The position numbers and the translations under genes are program-made. Below the pieces are notes generated by a model. That model worked only from the letters and a program-made list of their open reading frames with translations, had not been told where the DNA came from and searched no databases. Positions 37,238 through 50,459 of a stretch of DNA of 64,000 bases are shown here, one piece after another (position 1 is the stretch's first letter; every line of letters begins with the position of its first letter). Source of the DNA: Castanea sativa (taxonomy: Eukaryota > Streptophyta > Magnoliopsida > Fagales > Fagaceae); NCBI RefSeq assembly GCF_040712315.1, contig NC_134023.1:17803442-17867441 (forward strand), read 5' to 3'.

Positions 37238-38096
37238 TCAGGTGCAAAGACTCATCTTCTCTATTGAACAAACTTTTTCCCCGGATCCACGGTGTTGGAT
37301 GACATTCTCTAAGATGTTAGGCATGTCCTCGTGGCTCCACGCAAACACGTCCAAGTTTCTCTTCAGGAACTCCACTATCCCTTTCTTCATATCTGGACTA
37401 AGATTTGCCCCAACATTCGTTACCTTTATAGGCTTTCCTCCTACTTGTTCAACCGTATCCAGTGCTTCTATCGTCTTGAGGTTATTTTCTTCGATGATCC
37501 ATGTGTGGTTTTCTTTTAATGTCGATACTGCTTGATAACACTCACGGGCCAAAACTTGGTCCCCCTTGATTACCCCTACTTCGTTTTCTATAGGGAATTT
37601 TACCTTTAAGTAATACGTCGAGGTCGCAACTTTCCAACGGTTGAGTGTTGATCGTCCAATGATGACGTTGTAGGATGAAGGATAGTCTACCACTAGGAAA
37701 TTAAGTTGCTTCGTTATTTGCTAGGGGTATGTGCCTGCTGTTATCGTCAGAGTCACTATTCCTTTTAGGTACACCTTGTCCCCGCAGAAACTGATAAGGG
37801 GAGATTCAAATGGATGAAGCCTACTCGGGTCCACTTTCAACAGCTAGAAGGCGAAGAGGTAAATGATGTCGGCGAAGCTCCCGTTGTCTACAAGAATTCT
37901 TCTGGTGTTGAACCCTTCTATCATCAGCATGATAACTAAGGGGCCGTCATGTGGCTGTTTTACTCATCTATCATCTTCCTCTAAGAAGACCATGTCTACA
38001 GCTTCTCTCCTCCGGTGTTTTGTTGATGGTATCATATGGACGTTGTTGACCTGCCTTTACTGCGACTTCTTGAGGGATTTGAAGGGATCGACCTAG
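37238..38096 (-). pseudogene. TAT copy C protease region
   Basis: The open part (37238-37693) has [20 protein letters not shown] and [10 protein letters not shown], then [20 protein letters not shown] and [11 protein letters not shown]. The upstream VDNGS-type active-site region (about 37860-37930) is recognisable by alignment to copy B but lies in another segment broken by stops. Confidence 0.75.
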
Positions 38097-38104
38097 AGGC
38101 TAGA

Positions 38105-39179
38105 TTGAAATATCAATCATGTCCATCTTTTGTGCATCAATATTCTTTCATATCTACAAGAATGGGTAGACTTATTTATGCGTTTGTTTGTGTCAAAACT
38201 AATTTTTTTTGTGCTAAATCTCATCATACTCCAATTTAATTTTGAGATAAGAAAATGAATCAATTTACAATTAGGAGGAATAAAAAGCGTTGAGCTTTAA
38301 GGGGAAAAATAGAAAAGTTTATGAGCACTCACTCTGGTAGCATGTGCTTAGAAACTAATGTTAATATATTAAAATCTCAAATTAATTATCCACAAGCCTC
38401 AACTTTTATTTATTTTTTAATAAATTAGTTAGTTAAAACAATAGGAGGGAGAGATATGAACCCAAAATGTCTCTGTTGGATACACTTGGAAATACCAATC
38501 GAACTTAAAAACTCTTGGCAAATATACACACACACAAAAACACTTGGAAGCCTAAACCCTGAATGCTTGGATTTTACCCCAAAGATATGCTTTTATTTCT
38601 AAAAAATGTAGAAGTGCATAACATGGGCATTAATATTAGCCAATAAATTAAGAATATATTAAGTATCAAAGATCAAGATTTAGAGGGATATGTTTGAATA
38701 AATTCCTACTATTTTAACTGTATTGTACAACTATAGATGAACCCTCAAAAAGGAAAATTTTAGAACAACTTTCTTTTCTTTGGTTAAATGATTGAAATAA
38801 TGGTGTAGTTTATCTTGCCACTTACACTCTTGTAGGCTTTTTTTTTTTTTTTTTTTTAAATTTAATGTTGTGGAGTTTATCTTTGTGAGCTGTTGAGCTG
38901 TCATGATGAAACATGACATGAAGAAACTTCTAGTGCATAGTTACATAAACCAATAAAATTTTTTGTCCTATCAAGGATCTTAAATTTAAGTATCAATTTT
39001 AAATTTGTGCGCTTGCTATAATAACAGGAAGTTTGCCAAACGATAGGATAATTAAATAAGGATTAACCAACTACAATAGTATAAACAAAAATAGTTAAAA
39101 GTAAAACCAATAAAATGGACCAACCATGTAATTCTAAATAATAGTTAATGTGAAATTTCCAGGTCTATTACAACCTTTC
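38105..39179. repeat. Duplicated flank, matches 15538-16627
   Basis: Non-coding sequence, nearly identical to the flank of copy B with small indels, including a shorter CA microsatellite at 38526-38538. The match ends at ACAACCTTTC. Confidence 0.85.
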
Positions 39180-40620
39180 TTGACATATTTGGTTAATAAA
39201 CTACGGTCATTGTTACAAATTCATATGGACTTTGGATGGTTCACCCATACTTAACAGTTTAGAATCTTGATGTTGAAGTTGATTGAAGATGAATTTTCTC
39301 TTTAGAATTATGTCTATCCTCTTTGAAACTTCAACCATATCATGTCCTTTATTTGTTTCACCCACATAATCCTAGCATCAAAACTCAGAATAAAAAACTA
39401 TGGTCGACACCATAAATTCATTTGCATTGACATTAAGATCCTAATCACTCACTAAATACAAGTATTCCCACAAATCAATAACCATTTGAGCCAAAAATCA
39501 AAACTAAAAATCATTTACATTCGAAGACGCAAAAATCAAGGATAAAACAAAACTCCACCCCTACATAATGCAATATGGAAAGAGAAGTAGAGACAAATCA
39601 ACTCTTAAGAACAAAATGTGCAAGAGTTTGTTAACGGAGGATTGAGACAATTGAAGAGACTCCCAGAGATCCAAAAGGACAATGGAGCTTAAATAGAAAA
39701 AATCTATGACTACAAAATTTTTCACAACCTTTTGCTATAACTGTGATGTGATAAACTCTGATTGACGAAGAAACAATAGTGGAACATGAGTAAACGATGG
39801 TTAACCACTCACAATCTGTAACGTTAAAAACTTAAAATTGTAAAAAAAAAATAAAAATTGTGGAACAATTTGTGATCATAGGACTACTATCTTAAATAAG
39901 TTACCGTTAATGTAGCCTTATTTTTGGTTGAGGACTGTGATTGGATATTTGGATGAAAGAGACGGAAAAAATTCATACGTACATGCTCACCTTCCAAATT
40001 TTATTCTTTCTCTTGATTAAAAAAAAAAAATTGAAGCCATAATTACGTTAATGTAATAATGCCTAATTAAAATTGGGTTGATTGGATTCACCAAGATTTG
40101 TGTGGATTTGTGTTGTACCTCGTTCGTCTTTTAGATACCCGTATGACTATCAAAGACTGTTGAAGTGACTAATTCTTAGAAATCAAGGATTGTTAAAGGA
40201 CAAAAATTGTTAGAATTATCATTTTTATAAGGAACTCGATGTTAAGATACGATCTTTTATAGTACGGTTGACTAGAAATTTCTCCTAAAAACACTACTAT
40301 TATTTTAATCTTTTTTTATTCAGGATATTCTTCTCATTAATATTTGTTTCTTTTTTTACTTCTTTCCAATTTTTGTTGTTTGTCCGTCTCTAATGGACAA
40401 AATGAGAGTACAAAGAGAAGCCTGAAGTTCCTGAAAGGCCTGTGGCAATTATATTTAACCATGCACGTGCCCCATATTAATTCTTTACTTTTGTTAGACT
40501 AAAGGCATAGTTTGGAGGATTCTGACTAGGGTTGAGCTGGGTATGGTTAAGTATCTTGTAACGAGGTTTGTGTGGTCAGTGGTGCTTAATGGTTGATATG
40601 TCATTGCCAAAGTGATAAAT
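39180..40620. other. Non-coding interval, no gene recognised
   Basis: No credible ORF. 40505-40600 resembles 18950-19040 and 52000-52095 (phrase GGCATAGTTTGGAGGATTCT), so part is another worn piece of the duplicated block. Confidence 0.45.
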
Positions 40621-40762
40621 TATATGACAAAAGCAATGACATCGTCTGGAATATTGCCAGGGGCGACGCCACCTTAACGCCAATCACCAGGTGGTTTTGA
40701 TAAATTATATGAAAAAAGCAATGACATCGTTTGGAATATTGCCAGGGACAGCCCCACCTTAA
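40621..40762. repeat. Two imperfect direct repeats (about 85 bp) flanking the Pack-MULE on the left
   Basis: Two units start GATAAATTATATGA and run through AATATTGCCAGGG to CCACCTTAA. The same pair recurs at 46950-47070 on the other side of the large TIR element. Confidence 0.7.
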
Positions 40763-41723
40763 GGGATTGAGATCTCGTGCAATAGCACAAATCTCAACCC
40801 TTCATTAAATCCAATGACTCAAAAATTGACACCTCACCCGTCCAGGTTGGCAATCCATGTCTCACTTCTGTTTTCATTTCAGCTTCCCAAAATTTTAATT
40901 TCACTAAAACTCTCTCTTCTCTCTCTCACTCCTGGTTCTCTCCCTCACTCTCCCTAATGGCTTGTTTGGAACTTTAAAGAGGGAGGAGAGTAGAGTAAAA
41001 TGATTACCCTCCACCTTGTTTGGATGTTTTTAAAATTAGTAAGGGGGAAGAGAGTAATTAGCCCTTCCCCTTGTTTGGATGTTTTTAAAATTGATATGGA
41101 AATGAGAGAAAATGATTAAATAGACAAATTTACCCATATTTGAAAATAAATTGCAACATTGGTCTATGATTAATTGGTTTGTAATTTTGTTAATTTAAAA
41201 AGGGTAAATTGGAGAATTCATTTGGTCAATAATTTATCTACTTTACTCTCCCTCCAAATCTCTCCAATTTGGGGGAATTAAAAATGAGGGGTTAGAGGTA
41301 GTTGAAACCCTCTCAAACCCCTCCAAATCTCTCCCTCTCCTTCCTTAAAAAACTTCCAAACAAGGGATTTAAATTACTCTCCCTCCCTCTACCCCTCCTT
41401 TTTTAAACATCCAAACAGGCCATAAAGCTCCACTCTCTCAACCTCCACGCTCTTTGGCTCTCTGTCATTCCGTCGTCTCTGCTTCTAGCATACCCAACTC
41501 AAACCCATCAGCAAAAACAAAGAAAAAACTTTAACTCACCATCTGGGCTCCCGACACCCAAACACTCACGTCCTTTTTAGACCCAGATCAGAGAGAGATT
41601 AAGGGTTGGGATTTGGAGAGAATAGGGTGTAGAGAGAGAGAGAGACATTGATGCTTTTCGGACCCAAATTAGAGAAGGCTGGGGTTTGGGTTTGGAGAAA
41701 ATCGGGAAAGAGAGAAGTTGATG
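40763..41723 (+). repeat. Left TIR of Pack-MULE (with nested insert)
   Basis: Pairs with 46451-46941. Homology ends at GAGAAGTTGATG (41713-41724). Removing the nested element 40958-41422 plus one TAA makes it collinear with the right TIR. Confidence 0.82.
40958..41422. mobile_element. Tourist-like (PIF/Harbinger) element nested in the Pack-MULE TIR
   Basis: The 465-bp element begins TGGCTTGTTTGGAACTTTAA and ends ...CATCCAAACAGGCCA, an imperfect inverted repeat. TAA target duplications lie at 40955-40957 and 41423-41425. The right TIR has the empty site CCCTAAAGCTCC. A 3-bp TAA duplication is typical of PIF/Harbinger and Tourist MITEs. No ORF of note. Confidence 0.85.
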
Positions 41724-42150
41724 ATCTTTCAGGTTTGATCTATGGAGGGAAATGAGATTGAGAGACAAAGAAAGAGATTTTGGTCGAAGGAGAGAAGAAG
41801 CCACCATCGGAGGTGGTGGTTGCGGTGAGCCAGCCTTGCCGATTTGGTTCATAGACTTGGGATTGTTTCAGAGGGAGACCACCACCCAGTAGGTTTTCTT
41901 TTATCTCTATTTTTTTATGTTTGGTTGCTAGGAAAGGAAGGAAAGAAAATAATGGTGTCACAATTTTTGTTGATTGATTTTATTGGTGCTGAATTTAATT
42001 CTATTTTCTCTTATTGTAAGGTGCCAGAATAATGACTGGATTTTACTTTTTAATTTGTTGAAAAAATATGTGGATAAGCAGTTTTTTTAATATAAAAATT
42101 CTTTCCATTTTTGGGTCTTAATTCATTTATGTGGTTGATTGGCTAACCAG

Positions 42151-42258
42151 GCACCAAGCAGCAGGATCTCTATTTTGAAATCAGTTTCCTTTCCTATTAG
42201 TGGGAAAAGCTTTACAACTCTAAGGATGCAGCCAGTACGTTTCCGTATTTCTTGTGCG
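42151..42258 (+). pseudogene. Captured acyl carrier protein exon 2 (plastid transit peptide part)
   Basis: 36 in-frame codons between an AG acceptor and a GT donor encode APSSRISILKSVSFPISGKS then RMQPVRFRISCA. This matches the second exon of plant plastid ACP genes, covering the end of the chloroplast transit peptide. It is Ser/Arg-rich with few acidic residues. The frame is intact and continues into the next exon in phase 0. Exon 1 with the ATG was not found. Confidence 0.8.
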
Positions 42259-42770
42259 GTAATTTATTCACTATTCCAGAACATATCAAATTTATCAATA
42301 TTTTGACCTCTCAACAATCATATTATATTGTTCTTTGCATTCTAGATATATCCACTAGCATTGTATTAGCTGATTCATCATTTGTTTGTCAAACAAAAGC
42401 CTATCATAACCTTGACGAGGTTAACCTTATGATTCCAGTGGCAGTCAGTCAGAAAGTTTTCCTAAATGTCTAAAATGTGTCATGAACAATGTGCTACATG
42501 TGATTGTCAAGGTTGTTCAGCTTCTCAGTCTGTCTTTTATGCTCTCATTCTACTTCTTGGAAAAGAAATTAAGTTCATGGATTACTAGTCCAGATAAGAA
42601 AGTGGGTGTTTCTCTCCCAACCTATTGTATAAGCTGCTTTGTCTTTGGGCATTTGAACATTTTTTTTCTTTGGGCATACTATGTGGTTTTAAATGATGAA
42701 ACTAGTACATATATATAGATTTCAAGCATAGTCTTTGTATGTTGATTTTAATGCTAATGCTCCTGTGTAG

Positions 42771-42893
42771 GCCAAACCAGAGACAGTGACGATGGTGTGT
42801 GAAATTGTGAAGAAGCAGCTAGCTCTACCTGATGATTCCGCAGTCACTGGAGAGTCAAAATTTGCTGCCCTTGGAGCTGATTCTCTCGACATG
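42771..42893 (+). pseudogene. Captured acyl carrier protein exon 3 (phosphopantetheine site)
   Basis: 41 in-frame codons encode [20 protein letters not shown], then [20 protein letters not shown] and a final Met before the GT donor. The DSL motif holds the Ser that carries the 4'-phosphopantetheine arm in fatty-acid synthesis. The normal residue after DSLD is Thr, so ACG has become ATG. The next exon (usually starting VEIVMGLEEEF) was not found downstream, so the fragment cannot make a full ACP. The lack of stops suggests recent capture or some constraint. Confidence 0.85.
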
Positions 42894-43796
42894 GTACCCT
42901 AATATCTACCCAAGAAACATCTGTTATATTTCATGTACATATTATTTTGTTCTGGTGCAACTCTTAATTAAAGGCCCATTGTTTATTTTGTTACTGTACA
43001 GTCATCAAGCAATTTTGATATTGCTGTTGAACTTGTTTGGAAAGGTAATGCTTGAATATATCTGAAATTAGAGGGAAATAAACTCTCTGAATGTAGATGT
43101 GTTTGCTTAACCTTTTAACTCGTACCTTCTCCAAGAATAACAAATAATATGCTTGAGCTTATTTCACTATTTTGTTTACCTTGCTGAGGCATTTTACATT
43201 TAACTTCACATGCTGCCTTAAAGAAAGCAATATACATGGAGTTATCATTGATAATGATTGATTCTTTATCAAACTGTATTTGTTGTCTTCCTCGATTTCT
43301 TGATAAAATGCACTCGATCTCTATAGCCAATATTGTGCTACTACTTATTTTATTACTTGACCTCACTGAAGAATATGTAACAATAAAAAAAATCCTTATA
43401 CTTTATTCCCCTTCCAATTAGCATACATCTCATCAAAATGGTGGTATAAAAATGAAGTGACATCCAATATAAGAGGAAACTAGAAGAAAAGAATGGGTTG
43501 GGTGGAGGTTAATGATTTAACGAATCATGTGATTTTAATAGATGTGAATGGTCTTATTCATTGTAAGTTGTAACTCATGAAATGTATTATTCTGGTAGTC
43601 CATTTTATACATACAATGTATGGCTCTTGACAGATGAAAAAGGATTTTTTTTGCTGTCATGAATTGTTACTAATCATACTTTATAAGTTCAGCTCAAATT
43701 TTAGGTAATGAATTGTTTTGGAGTTGTTTGTGTGGTGCTAACTTGCACTGAGTTGTAGAACTTGTGGTTTTTTGTTTTTGTTTTTGTTTTTGTTTT

Positions 43797-43828
<32 letters not shown>

Positions 43829-46330
43829 TATGGTAATGAATTGTTAGTAAATTCAAATGATTAATTGTAATGAATGTAACAATATAAAAAATAAAAATTC
43901 TATGGTTACTGTACTAATTGAAATTTGTTTTTCAACAATGTAGGATGATATAGAAGCCAAGCGTACTCAACCTACTGGAAATTTTGATTTATGTTTATCA
44001 TTGAAATCATGCTTTGTTCTTTTGTTAGGTTGAATGGCATGATTAAAGGAATGCTATTCTTGATGTCAAAAAATAGGAATGCTATTCTTCGTTTGATCAC
44101 CAAGAGAGAGAAATGACATCTGTTGGAGGGATTAGTGCTAAGTTTAGATTGTTTTATGTTAGTGAAGAATACATGTTCTCACACTTGTATAAGTTTTACC
44201 ATTAAGAAGTATTGTGCAAACATTTTTTTTTTTTTTGGATACCTAAACTTCAGCCACTTGTATAATTCAAAAATTGTTTTGAATGGAAGTATTTTGCTTG
44301 GGTATAATCTTATTTATTACACTTAGGCTTCAACTTGCATCCTTACAGAATTTGTGAATGCAAATTTTAGGTTCTTTTTTAGTGAAATAAATCATTGCCC
44401 ATGAATGTTTTTTATTAGGGTTCTTGTTCTAATAGTCTTGTAATCAAAGTATACATTGCAATAAAGTTTTGTTCATTATTGGATCAAACTCTTGCATCAA
44501 TTCATAACCGTATAGGCAACATCAAAATTGTTCAAATTTGAAGCATTACAAGAAATCAAAATTGTTCAATTTGAAGCATTACAAAATTAGAAATAAAAAG
44601 GCACACAATCAATTACATTATATTACACACTCAAACCAATATCAAGAAAAAAAATAACAAAATCTTGTTACATTTTTTTTGGTTTGTACTATAAATCCTT
44701 GTAAAAGTTTTTGTAAATGAACAATGAAACTACCTAAGTGTCAAAATAGAAAATACATTTAATGTTTCACTTGTACTGCAAATAATTAGCCTATTGACAA
44801 CAAGATATGGCTTCAATGCATCATGGAGTGCTTGTAACGGGTTCTTGTAACAAGTTCAAGATGACCGGTCTCCTGAATAAGAGAATAGAGAGGGAAATTG
44901 GGATAATAATTCTCTGCTGCTTTATTAATTGCATTCTACGTTAAATACAAGTCTTAGGAATTCAAATAACAAACAGATAACAACAGATACTCCTATGAAT
45001 ATTCAAAATACTAACAAATAATTTAAAGGGACTCCATTTCTTAGAAACTCAAATACAAGTACCAAATCAGGTATAACTTTATCTAAATGACATAATTCAA
45101 ATATGAATGCAACAGCAACTCCATAGTAATCCAAATATGAATGCAACAGCAACTCCATAGTAATCCAAATATGAATTTCAAATGCATTAGCTATCCACAA
45201 TGCCAAGTCTTCCACGTAATCTTCTCCCTTCAGCAATGCACTTCTATCTTTAGACATCACTACCAATACTTCATATTCTTAGCAATTTTTATGTCAAGCT
45301 TTTCTTTATGTAGCACGGTCATGTAATGTGTTAGCTGCTATGCTCTTTTCTGAATGTGTCTTAGATCATGGAATACTTCAAAACATTTTATCCTGTTAAC
45401 AAGAAAATCAAGAGACATATAGCTATTAATCCATCTAAGCTTTGGCCACAATAAATGGGGAAAAATGCATAAAACAAACTCTTGTTCATAATCTCAATTG
45501 TGCCTAAATTTAAATGCAATTTCTGGTTTATTGTATGATCAGTACCATATTTGTATAACTTAGAAATGCCCAATTAGAATTAGAGTTCATAAATCAGTAA
45601 CATACCTGTGTAGCATTGAAATGCCCAAGAATTAAAGTTCATCTAGAAATATTTGAAGATTTATTAAAAGAAAAAACACATTACCAAATTTTCAAACATT
45701 CTTTTGAACCAAAAACCCAGAATATTTGAGGGAGGCCTTAACATATAAAAATCTAAATTGTCTACTTAAAATTTGGGCTAAACTTGTTAAGTATGATTGG
45801 TAACAATTCAAGCAAGCAAAAAATTTCCCTCAAGTTAGCCTATCAAGAGCCATAGTTTATACCTTTAAAATGAACTACAACACGCAAATACCCATCTGCA
45901 ATTTAGGAAAATAACAGGTAACTAAGAAAAATTAGGACAAAAAGAGAAATTTCATAATGATTTTTTTAGCATAGACCAAACAACACAATTACTTTAGTAG
46001 TGTCAAAGACAACAACACACAACAACTACAAGCAGGCCACTTTCCCTTCAATCATAGCACACATTCGGCTGTACCCAACATCCTCAATTGTTTTATGCAA
46101 AAGGAAATCTAGTCACTAATAAAAACTGAAACAAAATGGGGGTTTCGGTCATTTCTAAAATGCAAATAAAAAGACCAGACAATAAAGAGAAAAAGAGGGT
46201 ACCAGCGGCCACCAATGGTGTAAACACCGTCTATATACACCGCTGCCAGCAATAGTATGGCTGAAAGCTCGGCCAAGTGTGAGCTTTAAAGATTTTTTTT
46301 TTTTTTGAGAAAATTAAAAGAACGAAAAAT
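42894..46330. other. Pack-MULE interior without recognised gene
   Basis: AT-rich. Contains a poly-T tract (about 43798-43827), a direct repeat of about 37 bp at 44520-44592, and a 35-bp tandem duplication at about 45105-45175 (AATATGAATGCAACAGCAAC). 44870-45000 on the minus strand resembles an LTR end, but no element could be defined. No convincing ORF. Confidence 0.5.
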
Positions 46331-46331
46331 C

Positions 46332-46335
<4 letters not shown>

Positions 46336-46378
<43 letters not shown>
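46336..46378. repeat. GA microsatellite
   Basis: About 21 uninterrupted AG units just inside the right TIR of the Pack-MULE. Confidence 0.95.
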
Positions 46379-46381
<3 letters not shown>

Positions 46382-46450
46382 CTTTACCGGAAAGACCACC
46401 AGTGGTGGAGCAGAACACGGTGGCTGCTACCTGTAGCTATGGAGATTGAG

Positions 46451-46941
46451 CATCAACTTCTCTCTTTCCCAATTTTCTCCAAACCCAAACCCTAACCTTC
46501 TCTGATTTTGGTCCGAAAAGCATCAATGTCTCTATCTCTACATCCGATTCTCTCCAAACCCCAACCCTTAATCTCTCTTTGATCTGGGTCTAAAAAGGAT
46601 GCGAGTGTTTGGGTGTTGGGAGCTCAGATGGTGAGTTAAAGTTTTTTCTTTGTTTTTACTGATGGGTTTGAGTTGGGTATGCTAGAAGTGGAGAAGACGG
46701 AATGACGAAGAGGTAGAGAGCGTGGAGGTTGAGAGAGTGGAGCTTTAGGGAGAGTGAGGGAGAGAACCCGGAGTGAGAGAGAGAAGAGAGAGTTTTAGTG
46801 AAATTAAAATTTTTGGAAGCTGAAATGAAAACAGAAGTGAGACATGGATTGCCAACCTGGACGGGTGAGGTGTCAATTTTTGAGTCATTAGATTTAATGA
46901 AGGGTTAAGATTTGTGCTATTGCACACCATGCAATACCCTA
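46451..46941 (-). repeat. Right TIR of Pack-MULE
   Basis: Reverse complement of the left TIR with scattered substitutions. It contains the uninterrupted sequence at the site where the left TIR carries the Tourist-like insert. Confidence 0.82.
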
Positions 46942-47109
46942 GGTATTGCCAAGGGCGGCGCCACCTTAACGCCAGTTGCCAGGTGGTTTTGATAAATTAT
47001 ATGACAAAAGCAATGACATCATCTAGAATATTGCCAGGGACAGCCCCACCTTAAGGTTAGGGTGGTCCAAGACCACCTGACCCGAAAAAACAAATTATAT
47101 ATAACAGGT
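46942..47109. repeat. Repeat units flanking the Pack-MULE on the right
   Basis: Matches the units at 40621-40762: ATTGCCAAGGGCGGCGCCAC, then GATAAATTATATGACAAAAG up to CCACCTTAAGG. Confidence 0.7.
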
Positions 47110-47849
47110 AATTGTAAATTTTATGTATTTGTATGTTTTTTATCATTGTTGTTATCAATATATAAATTTATCTTTTTATTACATTGTATAATTTATACTT
47201 TTTAAAGAACACTTTGAAAAAAATTTCTGAAGCCGTCACTAAATATTGTGGATGATCCAAGTATTAGAAATGTTATCAAAAAAAAAAAATATATATATAT
47301 ATATATAATAATTACTCCTTCAATATAAAATAAAAAAATAAATAACCATTGCATTACTATATTGAAAATTTTATATCTACTTTAATTTAATATAAGAATC
47401 TAAATCTTTTTTATTTTACATAACAATTTTTTCATTCACATAACCATTATTTTCAAAACATTCACCCAACCACCTTCACACACATCAACCAAAATAATAA
47501 TTAAAAAATGAATAAAATATGCATTTTTATGACTACGTAAATTTAAACAAAATATATATAATTTTAGACAAATTAATATAAATAATTTTTTGAATTAGTT
47601 AATAAAAGATTTGCATGTATACTATTTTACATAGACTGATACAAGTAACCATCATTTCATAAGTTCAAAAATTAAAATTCTTAGTATTAAAAAAAAGTGA
47701 AAAAATTAATTTTGGTACTAAATATTATAATAATTAAAACATTTTCCTTATGCCCAGAGATATTCTAGTCTATTATAATAAGTATATTTATATTAAGTAA
47801 ATTTTATGGCATTTTTATCCTCAGTGGTGACAAAAAGAATAAAGCACTA
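47110..47849. repeat. Duplicated non-coding segment, matches 17311-18072
   Basis: AT-rich DNA with a short TA microsatellite at 47288-47306. No gene is seen. Confidence 0.8.
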
Positions 47850-47857
47850 GCAGTAAG

Positions 47858-47995
47858 CAGTGACGGAACTTACTTGGACTTGGAGTCAATGGCCCCCATT
47901 TCAATTTTTTAGAAAAAAAGAAGAAAGCACTAGCAGTAAGCAGTGACGGAACTTGCTTGGACTTGGGGTCAATGGCCCCCATTTCAATTTTTTTA

Positions 47996-48035
<40 letters not shown>

Positions 48036-48531
48036 CACGCGCGCCTATTAATTTTAGCAATTTATTTCAATAAATTTGTACATTTTCCCCTCAACAATAT
48101 CATCAATCTTTTTAAGGGCTACAAAATATTTTATTGATCTAAAATCTGAAATAAATTTAACAATAACAAACTTAAACCCAAACAACACCCTAAAACAGAC
48201 CCACACAAGACACAAACAAAAAATAAAATAATTTTCTAAGCCAATTCTAACTAGTCTAAGTAAACACTCACACATATCTGACAACACACAAGACACCCAA
48301 AAACAATTTTAATTAAAAAATGACACGTCGAGAATATTTTCACAACAAATCATATACAATAAATTGTTATTAATTCTAATTTGAATTCACAATTTAAATA
48401 ACTTTTTTACACACTCATAATAACCAATAAATACTTACCCTTGCCATTTTTGTAAAAATATTCTAAATAAATTTAAAGTTTCAAATTGTTTGTACTTTTG
48501 CCCCTGCCTCCAAAGTCCTCACTCCGTCCTG
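47858..48531. mobile_element. hAT-like element directly upstream of the GSTU gene
   Basis: It starts CAGTGACGGAAC and ends ...CACTCCGTCCTG, giving hAT-like terminal inverted repeats (CAG-T-GACGGA against CAGGACGGA). 8-bp target duplications GCAGTAAG lie at 47850-47857 and 48532-48539. The left 83 bp are tandemly duplicated (second start at 47941, with its own GCAGTAAG). A (TA)n run is at 48000-48031. No transposase. A worn relative of the MITE at 51666 seems nested at about 48327-48476. Confidence 0.82.
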
Positions 48532-48574
48532 GCAGTAAGTCATATTAGTGAAAGCCGCCTGACGAACCCCTTAC

Positions 48575-48581
48575 TATAAAT
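48575..48581 (+). promoter_or_regulatory. TATA box of the intact GSTU gene
   Basis: TATAAAT lies 96 bp upstream of the ATG, a normal plant spacing with a 5' UTR of about 60 bp (CT-rich, TTGCATTCTCTCTCAC). It is 36 bp right of the hAT target duplication. Confidence 0.65.
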
Positions 48582-48658
48582 TGACGCTCTCTTCCAAGTC
48601 TATTTGCATTCTCTCTCACACTTATCTTTGCATTTCTCTTATTTGCTTCAAAACCTAG

Positions 48659-50459
<1,801 letters not shown>

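Larger units (their letters stand above)
31827..38104 (-). mobile_element. TAT-clade element, copy C (truncated)
   Basis: Longest member of the B/C/D family: protease to integrase on the minus strand (38096-34341), 45-bp array (33856-34200) and antisense gene on the plus strand (31827-33607). Gag and LTRs are missing. The right breakpoint and flank are identical to copy B. The left end starts inside the antisense ORF, directly after a GSTU intron piece. Confidence 0.85.
40763..46941. mobile_element. Pack-MULE-like element carrying acyl carrier protein exons
   Basis: Long terminal inverted repeats: the left TIR (about 40763-41723, interrupted by a 465-bp insert) matches the reverse complement of the right TIR (about 46451-46941) over about 480 bp. 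Examples are GCAATAGCACAAATCT, CACCCGTCCAGGTTGGCAAT and CATACCCAACTCAAACCCAT. Long TIRs with no transposase and a captured host gene piece define Pack-MULEs. Inside are two correctly spaced exons of a plastid acyl carrier protein gene. A 9-bp target duplication is not evident because both flanks are similar repeats. The element is about 6.2 kb. Confidence 0.78.

Noticed and set aside
42151..42893. Functional plastid acyl carrier protein gene
   Set aside because: Exon 1 with the start codon and the last exon are not found, and the exons lie between transposon TIRs. I treat it as a captured fragment.
45003..45266. 87-codon minus-strand open frame in the Pack-MULE interior
   Set aside because: Part of it is created by a 35-bp tandem duplication. 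No domain is recognised.
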